From Xenoacremonium recifei (Eukaryota; Ascomycota; Sordariomycetes; Hypocreales; Nectriaceae), in NCBI GenBank assembly GCA_012184525.1, contig WOFQ01000023.1:310001-374000 (forward strand): a DNA stretch of 64,000 nt, read 5' to 3'. A program made the translations under genes and the position numbers. Numbering within the stretch: position 1 is the stretch's first letter; every line of letters begins with the position of its first letter. This document shows positions 57,370 to 64,000 of the stretch, in pieces. The notes under the pieces are model-generated. The model was not told the DNA's origin. It was given only the letters and a program-made list of their open reading frames with translations, and made no database searches.

Positions 57370-58557
57370 CTATCTCTCTGCTAGAACTCTACATGGCCAA
57401 GCTAATGCAGGCTCCCAAAAAGGCCCGATAGATGAAGCTATAGACTGTATCAGTCTTGATCCAGAATCACCAAACACCCAGAAATCCTGGTAGCGGTGTA
57501 AAATGGCAGCATAATGGGCCAAAACCGTCAGTGCCTCTGGCTGACGTTGATATAGACGATCCAGGTATTGGTCAGGAATCATCACGGGCCATGCCATGAT
57601 CGCGTGTACTGCTAGGTCATTCCTCGACGGCTCAAGAGCTGCTATGTCCAGCGCCCACTGAATCCATTTCAGTCCTGAGAGGCTCGCGTCGATACTCGAG
57701 GTAGACAGGTCTGTCTTCTCCCGGAGGAACATGCGCAGCTCGTCGGTTTCGGTGCCGGGCGCCAGTTTGTCGACTTGATCCATACACTTGGTAATATACA
57801 TGAGAGGTTGGAGTTCGGACTCAAGAATTCGACCCCAGTACTGACTCGTGACGGCACGAACTCCGCGATGTAGGCGGACATAGGAGACAAAGGCATCGAT
57901 GAATTCGCTAAGAGGTTGTCCCTGTTGGTTGGCAAGGGTCTCTCGAAGAACGTGGAGGCCGAGGAATGTGGCGAAAAGGAAGGGGCAGAGGTAGTTAGAC
58001 TCGGACACATCATCTCGGATCTTATTGAAGAGGCCTAGAGCCCGTGTTTGTAGTTCAGTTGCTTGGTGATGGTAAACTTGTGCTGAGCCTGGTTTCAAGG
58101 TTGCGAGATGGAGTGCTGAGAGCGCGAGGAATTGGTCGAGTACATAGGGGGCAGTAGGGGCGCTGTCCACTGCTATGTCGATGACGGGACCAATTGCTCC
58201 CTGGAGCGCCATGAAAAAAGCCGAATGCGTCTCTGCGTGGTGAAGCAAGCTCATGTGAAGAGCTGAATAAGTTCCTTGATCACCAAGGACGATGGCTCGT
58301 GGATCATTTTCGACCACTGCTGACGTCGGGGTGTGGGCAGCCCCGTCCGTACTTTGGCTTCGGGTTTTTTTCGAGTCCTTGCTCTGATATGAGCATGGCC
58401 GTTGACCGAAGATGCAGTTCTGGCACTGAGGTTGGCCCTCGTCGCATTTGACCCGTCGCTTCTTGCAGATGATGCAGCCGTTCCTGGACTTTCGATGCGT
58501 TCGGCGACGTTCGTGCCGATGCGATTCTGGTGGTGAGTTTGACGGCTGCGGTGTCAT
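57370..58557 (-). CDS. UPC2/ECM22-like Zn2Cys6 transcription factor
   Basis: A single exon of 395 aa from the ATG at 58557. The basic lead HRKSRNGC is followed by the zinc cluster C28, C31, C38, C45, C48, C55 (CX2CX6CX6CX2CX6C) with the run CIICKKRRVKCDE, as in sterol-uptake regulators of the Upc2 type. After a short linker comes a helical domain (LLHHAETHSAFFMALQG, YVLDQFLALSALHLA) that in Upc2 relatives makes the ligand-binding region. The frame is open 78 codons further upstream to 58791, but that part has no family look. It is divergent from an RTA1-like gene. Many fungal paralogues of this type have unknown targets, so sterol sensing is an inference. Confidence 0.87.
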   Translation of the reverse strand: MTPQPSNSPPESHRHERRRTHRKSRNGCIICKKRRVKCDEGQPQCQNCIFGQRPCSYQSKDSKKTRSQSTDGAAHTPTSAVVENDPRAIVLGDQGTYSALHMSLLHHAETHSAFFMALQGAIGPVIDIAVDSAPTAPYVLDQFLALSALHLATLKPGSAQVYHHQATELQTRALGLFNKIRDDVSESNYLCPFLFATFLGLHVLRETLANQQGQPLSEFIDAFVSYVRLHRGVRAVTSQYWGRILESELQPLMYITKCMDQVDKLAPGTETDELRMFLREKTDLSTSSIDASLSGLKWIQWALDIAALEPSRNDLAVHAIMAWPVMIPDQYLDRLYQRQPEALTVLAHYAAILHRYQDFWVFGDSGSRLIQSIASSIGPFWEPALAWPCRVLAER

Positions 58558-58872
58558 GACGAGATCTCTAAATACGAGTAGACAGAAGAATGTAAAGCAA
58601 GGTTTCTTGGAGGGGGGATTCGCGTTTTCGTTCCGCTCGTGTTCAGAATGCACTGACTCTGCTAGCCCCTTGACGCTAGGCCTGCTTGAGCGGGGATTCG
58701 TTTTCCTAGCTGGGAATACGAACGAATACGAGTCTAAACGAAACGAGTCAGTCGCGCAGGCCCGCCAAGTTTCAGATAACTTATAAGACAAGAATCTCTA
58801 GGTCAAGAGCCGCGTGAAGTTCTTGCTCATCCAAAGACATAGTTCTACTTCGTTTGTGTCCCTCCTACCACC
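58558..58872. promoter_or_regulatory. Divergent promoter with three AATACGA motifs
   Basis: 315 nt between the UPC2-like and RTA1-like start codons. AATACGA occurs at 58571-58577, 58715-58721 and 58725-58731, with further acga repeats up to 58747. Its complement, TCGTATT, differs by one base from TCGTATA, the sterol response element bound by yeast Upc2. Autoregulation and control of the RTA1-like gene are plausible. Confidence 0.5.
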
Positions 58873-59802
58873 ATGGCCGAATTGAAACCCTACCGAGGAA
58901 ATTATTACCTCTGGCTATACATCCCGTCCACCGCCGCGGCAGGTCTGTTCACAGCTCTTTTTGCTCTCGCGACCGTTTGCACGATATGGAGGATGTTCAA
59001 GACCCGGACCTGGTTTTGTATTCCTTTTGTTGTCGGTGGCCTTTGTAAGTGTATTCATTCAGACAACCCCGGCGTTTCCCAGCCCAAGTTGATACTGACC
59101 TTTTTAGTGGAAGTTGTAGGCTACGCAGAGAGAGCGACAGCTAGGGATAAAACAGACAAGTTGATGCCCTATGTCATCCAGAGCACATTCCTCCTCGTCG
59201 CACCCGCCTTGTTTGCCGCCTCGGCTTACATGGTCCTTGGTCGAACCATTCGAAGCCTACATGCCGAGTCGCTATCAATTGTCCCCGTTAAATGGCTGAC
59301 GAAACTTTTTGTCTGCGGTGACGTGGTATCTTTCATCGTCCAGGCAAGCGGTGCCGGAATCATGGTTACCGCTAACTCGATGTCTCTTGGCGAGGATATC
59401 ATTCTGGGCGGTCTATTCGTTCAGATCATCATGTTTGGCTTGTTTGCTGTGACATCAGCTATCTTCCATCGTCGGATGAGCCGCCACCAAGCGTCAAACT
59501 CGCGGGATACTGATTGGAAAAAGACCATGGTAATGTTGTACCTGGTGAGCGCATTTATAATGATGCGATCTATCTACCGAGTTGTTGAGTATATTATGGG
59601 TCATAATGGTTATCTGCTGAGCAACGAGTGGCCTCTGTACGTCTTTGATGGATCCCTCATGTTCGGGGTCATGGTTGTGTTCGTCTGGAGGTATCCCGAT
59701 CAACTGAATAATCGTAAGACGGAGGATGATATTGAGTTGAGCTGCGAATCTCAATTCATGGAAGAGGGAACGGCTGGGCCTCAGAAAAGGCCCATACTGT
59801 AA
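58873..59802 (+). CDS. RTA1-like membrane protein (lipid-translocating exporter family)
   Basis: Exons 58873-59044 and 59108-59802, with a 63-nt intron that is in frame and lacks a stop, give 288 aa; without it the join reads VVGGLLEVVGYAERATAR. Seven predicted membrane segments are present, with family signatures EVVGYAER, QSTFLLVAPALFAASAYM, and RSIYRVVEYIMGHNGYLLSNEWPLYVFDGSLM. The tail is charged and cytosolic. Yeast relatives are Rta1 (resistance to aminocholesterol) and Rsb1 (sphingoid base release). It is divergent from a UPC2-like regulator and tail-to-tail with the sterol glucosyltransferase-like gene, which supports a lipid-stress role. Confidence 0.92.
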   Translation: MAELKPYRGNYYLWLYIPSTAAAGLFTALFALATVCTIWRMFKTRTWFCIPFVVGGLCKCIHSDNPGVSQPKLILTFLVEVVGYAERATARDKTDKLMPYVIQSTFLLVAPALFAASAYMVLGRTIRSLHAESLSIVPVKWLTKLFVCGDVVSFIVQASGAGIMVTANSMSLGEDIILGGLFVQIIMFGLFAVTSAIFHRRMSRHQASNSRDTDWKKTMVMLYLVSAFIMMRSIYRVVEYIMGHNGYLLSNEWPLYVFDGSLMFGVMVVFVWRYPDQLNNRKTEDDIELSCESQFMEEGTAGPQKRPIL

Positions 59803-60208
59803 AGGATTATGGAATAGAACGATTACTATGCTTTTTCCCCGAAAGTGGGATCAAAGAATGGCTGGGGTTGAAGATAGACCTAGTTTTAGAGCGGCTACGG
59901 TAATAGAGGGCTCTCGCAATTTGCGAATAGTTTTTCTTCGTCGCACGTAACGTCCCTCCCTTCCATTTTTTTTTTTTTTTTGGGTCGGAAATCTAATTCG
60001 GATATCTTGCGAAAAGTTCTTGATCAATTTTAAATCATCATATGGCCGCCATGACGTGTTTTCATTTTCTAGGATGATGATTGACTAAAGTTGAATCTGA
60101 AGTAAAAGGTGCCGTTAAGTAGGTTACAGCTCCCACCCCATCGAAACTCCGTTCGAGATTCCGGAACACCTTGCTTGAATTTGAGATCTACTTATGTTAT
60201 TTTACATG
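59803..60208. other. Intergenic between convergent genes
   Basis: 406 nt. It holds a T-tract of about 16 (59966-59981) and the 19-nt sequence GGAAATCTAATTCGGATAT (59987-60005), which is shared, with one change, with 54027-54045. Confidence 0.45.
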
Positions 60209-63078
60209 CTAAGCATGAATTTGGTTGTGTACTAAAGCGTCAAAAGTGTCCATGACAAATTTATGATCAACACCCTCAATGTCACCTTTTCCTGCTACGA
60301 ATCGACCTTCCTTGACTCTAGCTTCCCGGATTGAACGGTATATCCTTGAGTTGGTAGCCGAAATGACACTCTTGTAGATCCCGTGAAGGGGGTACGTGGC
60401 CATTCCCATGGTCGCTGGAGAGACAATGTCAGCACCTACTCAAGTATCCATGGACCAATTCTGCTGTTTTAAGTTGACGTACCGGTGAAAAGGTGGCTAG
60501 TGACGCCAATCATACCCTTGCCAATGCCTTTTATAGCCCCCATAGCCCCTTCTTGCTGGGCACCCTTATATGGTAAAATGAACAAGCCACCAATTCCGTC
60601 AGCAATACCATAAACCATAGCCTTGGCCCCGACGATAGTCCCAGACTTCCAGTCGTAGATCTCACCATAATCTCGGACCTCTTCGCCGTATAGCATTGGC
60701 ACGTTTCTAAAACCCTCCGTAAAGGCGAGAGGTATGACAACGGCGCCAGTACCCAATTTCTTGACCAGGTTTCCCATACCCATCGCCATTGACTGCGTCA
60801 CATCTTGGCAGCCTCTTGAATTGACTCTTGGTTTGGGTCGATATGGTGTGCTGCCAACGTCTGTGTTTGGGGCTTCAACTTGGTCGTCTCTTGGGCCTCG
60901 TTCAGATCGTTGATAAACCCGTATTGGCAGAGCGACTGTGTCTTTTGCGGCCTTTGCCAGGTCGACTCCAACTCCAACCGCAGCAGCCACGGTGCCTGTG
61001 AAAGGGTCCCATCGATGTGTCTCTATGACGATTCTTCGACTTTCATACCTACAATCATGGCGTCAGTGGAAGCTTCCGCCGACAACGGGAATTAGCGTAC
61101 GGTTTGATGTTGCTATAGTCAATTTTGAGATGACTGGACAGAATATCGGCTGCCATTCTTGACAGCTTGAGTCGAACGCCTTTTCTCGTATATGTCCACG
61201 CAGCGGGTTGTCCCTTGATGATATCACACTCCAAGTCAAAGCGAGAAAGTTGGGAGTGAAATGACGATACGGCGGCTTTGACACCAGACTCGGACCGCAT
61301 CATTTTGGCGAGCTTCTGGGCAGCTTCGGAAACTTTTGGCGTTTGGCAGAATTGGATAGCCTCGACAAATTTCTGCACTGTAAGATGCTTTTGCGATATG
61401 GGGCTTGGGCCAGCACCGGCAGCAGCCACCCTGTCTCCCCAGAATGGTTGACTATTTAAAAGTTATCAGCTAGCGTTGCCTATACACCGAGGTTGGTTCG
61501 GAACTAACTCTCCAAAGAAGGGCACGATTATTGTAGGTCGACCGTTAAGAAGTCCACACGCCGTCGTACCAGCACCCCCGTGATGAATGACAACTGAAAC
61601 GTGCTGGAAAAGCCATTCGTGGGGACAGTCGCCTAAAAACATTATATCACTAGACTCGGGGCCATCGAGTTTGCTCCAGCCTCTCGATATGATTGCTCGG
61701 GTCTTAGTGATGCGGAATGCCTCTATCAGAATCTCGGATATTTGCTTCGGGTTGTCAAGGACAATACTGCCAAAGCCGACATAGACGGGTGGTGGGCCTG
61801 CTTTAAGGAAGGCATCTAGTTCGGGAGGGGGAGAATACTGCGGTGGCTCGCGAAAGATGAATCCACAGACATCTACTAGCATTTAATATTGATAGTATGG
61901 CAGCGAGGAAGTGTAACGTTCGTTCACTTACCAATGTGCGAACCCCAATCAGCGGGTTTTGGTATCAGAGCTGGAGACCAACAATACGTATGAGGAATGT
62001 TGAGGGTTTCTGCAAGACGTGGTCCTTCAGAAAAGGCAATATGCTCCAAACCAATGGTTTCTCTCCATTGGTTGATGATATCTCCGAGTCTGATATAAAC
62101 GGTTAATTAATACGGGAACAGCGCCTGCAATATCTTCGATAGACTTACCCCTGCCATGTCATAAACTCGACAACAGCATATGAAATGTAGTTTGCCACCA
62201 TAGGCTTGGGACTGGAATCCTGACTAAACTTGAGATTTACCAGGGGATGGGGAAAAGATTTGGTACTAGTCCACGGCATGGTGAACATCATATGTACTGG
62301 TATTCCAAGAGCTTGGGCACAATGAATATGGGCAAAGCTGGGAGGATTAGCAATAATTGCATCTGCCACAAATGGATTACCACTGATTGGATCCGGGTCG
62401 ATGCATGACGACCAACAACCATCAAGTATTTCCGCAATCATCCTACGCTTCTTTTGAACATCGCCAGCTCGTAGGCTTTTCATGGCCGGTATGAGACTCG
62501 GGTTGCGCACCATGTATGCCATCAACTCGACAGGATCCCCTTGTATTGGGAAAAATTCTAGGCCGGAATCGCGAACAAATGAATCGAATACATTGTGTGT
62601 TGCTATACGAACTCGGTGACCATGCTTCTGGAGTTCCACGCCCAGAGCAACAAACGGCTGGATATCGCCACGGCTGCCCACGATCTGGACGACAATGTTG
62701 AGCTTTATGGGAAACAATTGGCTTGCTGTCGTTCTGAATTTCGGAGGTGAGTACGGCGGCGGTGGCTCGTCGGATTCGCGGGCAGAAGGGAGCTTGAAAT
62801 TTGGAAGCAGAGATAGAGATCGGACGAGGCGGGGGTTGACTTCGATATCGAGACGGCCATCTTCTGTAAATGCATGGCTTGTTAGATACTTTTCAGGGTG
62901 TAGTAACCAGATCTTGCATAGGAAAAAGGGAAGTAGGAAGTCATTTGGTTAGATTACCATTCATTGCCGGCAGTTCGGCAATCAAATCTCCGGAGGTGAA
63001 CATCTCATACCGTGGCAACGCGTCCGAGGACGACGAGCCAGCGGCATCCCAATCCATCGCTTGTTCTCGTGGTTTCAT
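60209..63078 (-). CDS. Sterol 3-beta-glucosyltransferase-like protein
   Basis: Seven exons: complement(62958-63078, 62149-62863, 61932-62089, 61509-61872, 61101-61451, 60483-61048, 60209-60414), giving 826 aa. After a Pro-rich lead, the N-terminal GT28-type domain starts [20 protein letters not shown]. The C-terminal nucleotide-binding domain has [29 protein letters not shown] (H428) and [14 protein letters not shown], the UDP-glucose sterol transferase signature. Unlike yeast Ugt51/Atg26 it has no PH or GRAM domain before the transferase. Instead about 270 residues follow it, with Gly-rich repeats ([37 protein letters not shown]) that recall the C-terminal region of Vps13/Atg2 lipid-transfer proteins. 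It would glucosylate sterols or related lipids; the exact acceptor is unknown. Confidence 0.9.
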
Positions 63079-64000
63079 CCTGACAGGAAGCTAATGGACA
63101 TAAGTTTGATGGAAATTGAAGTTGTTGAGATGCTTCTTTCCTGAACCCATTGTTATTTCTTGGTCTTGCAATCATGGGTAGATGCGGAGTATTGATATGA
63201 CGCGCTCTCTCGTACAAGAGGCAGCTAGGTACGAGCAGCCAACTCCCTTCGCAATGTCACTCGTATTCTATGCGAGTTTGGTAATCCACTTTCCGTAGTG
63301 TCATGGCCCGCTGCGATAAGTGCGGGTCAGTCTCCGGTTTTTACGGCTCGGTGGTGTCGATTCAGTGTTAGGCGCTGCATGCCAATGGCCTGAAGTCACT
63401 CTTTTTCTAACTTTGGATAGAATGGGCTCACTGTCAAAGCTGGATCAACAAAGTCAAAGCCTTATCTTTCATATAATATTCCTCCCTACCTCGGCGCTAT
63501 GAAGGATGGCTGGTCGCCTCATCCACTATGCAGGTAGACGAGTAGAGAACGTAATACGGCTCAGCCTGCACCACCCACACCTAAGAAGAAGAGCCACTTC
63601 TCTGACCGTGTTTCGTCTGTACTGCGCCCATCACGTCCAGGCTGCTTAGTTTAGAATTAGCTCCCGTGCACAAACTAGGCTCCCAACCCGTTTACTCTTT
63701 AAATCCCGTTTCCACTATTCACTCCTTTCCTAGGGCAGAACAAGGGGGCTAGCGCTGGGGGTCCTGTTTCTGCTTTGGTTCCAGAGTTGAGGCGTAGTTT
63801 TCGGCGTAAAGCTCGGTTTAAAATCCGAGTTGATGAACAATCCAGCCTCACTGATGTATGCCCCTGAATCTAGTGTCCACTCCCGCCCGCACCGCCTTCG
63901 GGCGATCTCCGTCTACGACACTGCCATAAGTAGTACATGCATCATGCGAAGCCCGGATTGGCTGTGTTATTTATATACGTATTCCTGTTTTGATCAGGGG
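63079..64000. other. Intergenic, right edge of window
   Basis: 922 nt upstream of the glucosyltransferase gene. No coding region, RNA gene or repeat was recognised. Confidence 0.5.

Noticed and set aside
1..64000. CRISPR array, prophage, or intact transposon
   Set aside because: No spaced direct repeats, transposase, reverse transcriptase or long terminal repeats were seen; the window is eukaryotic nuclear DNA.

Overview
The window is nuclear DNA from a filamentous ascomycete (Pezizomycotina; a Sordariomycete is my guess but is not proven). Four things point this way. Coding regions are interrupted by many short introns of 46-94 nt with GT donors, CTNAC-like branch points and AG acceptors. 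The gene families are typically fungal: Zn2Cys6 regulators, CFEM, RTA1-like, PDR-type ABC, LaeA-like methyltransferase and NACHT-ankyrin proteins. Two 5S rRNA genes are dispersed among protein genes. Nothing resembles an operon or a CRISPR array. I built the gene models by hand from reading frame, splice signals and family motifs, and the exon coordinates are in each entry.

Left part (1-16 kb): a run of metabolic genes in alternating orientation. It holds a class II aldolase, an Asp/Glu/hydantoin racemase, a D-2-hydroxyacid dehydrogenase, a cytochrome P450, a nine-exon LaeA-like methyltransferase, an FAD amine oxidase, a CorA-like membrane protein, a conserved hypothetical protein, and a divergent pair of short-chain dehydrogenases. 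Shared divergent promoters and the lack of a polyketide or peptide synthase suggest a catabolic or tailoring gene group.

Middle (15.8-34 kb): a 1334-aa protein joining zinc fingers, a GBP/dynamin-like GTPase domain, a RING-like zinc cluster and a C-terminal patatin phospholipase; a full-length PDR/ABCG transporter with 11 exons; a 5S rRNA gene; and an intronless 2075-aa NACHT-ankyrin (NLR-like) receptor. The patatin and NACHT proteins are candidate parts of fungal non-self recognition or cell death.

Right-middle (35-45 kb): mostly housekeeping metabolism. It has an SDR, a VPS62-like membrane protein, an acyl-CoA thioesterase, and a tail-to-tail maleylacetoacetate isomerase/fumarylacetoacetase pair (the last two steps of tyrosine/phenylacetate breakdown), followed by an MFS transporter.

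Right part (46-63 kb): a second, diverged 5S rRNA gene; an MFS transporter divergent from a Zn2Cys6 regulator across a promoter with a perfect CCG-N6-CGG palindrome; a CFEM GPI-protein preceded by a palindrome made of two iron-GATA-factor sites; an MFS transporter with a 7-nt micro-exon; and a lipid-flavoured group of UPC2-like regulator, RTA1-like protein and sterol glucosyltransferase-like enzyme.
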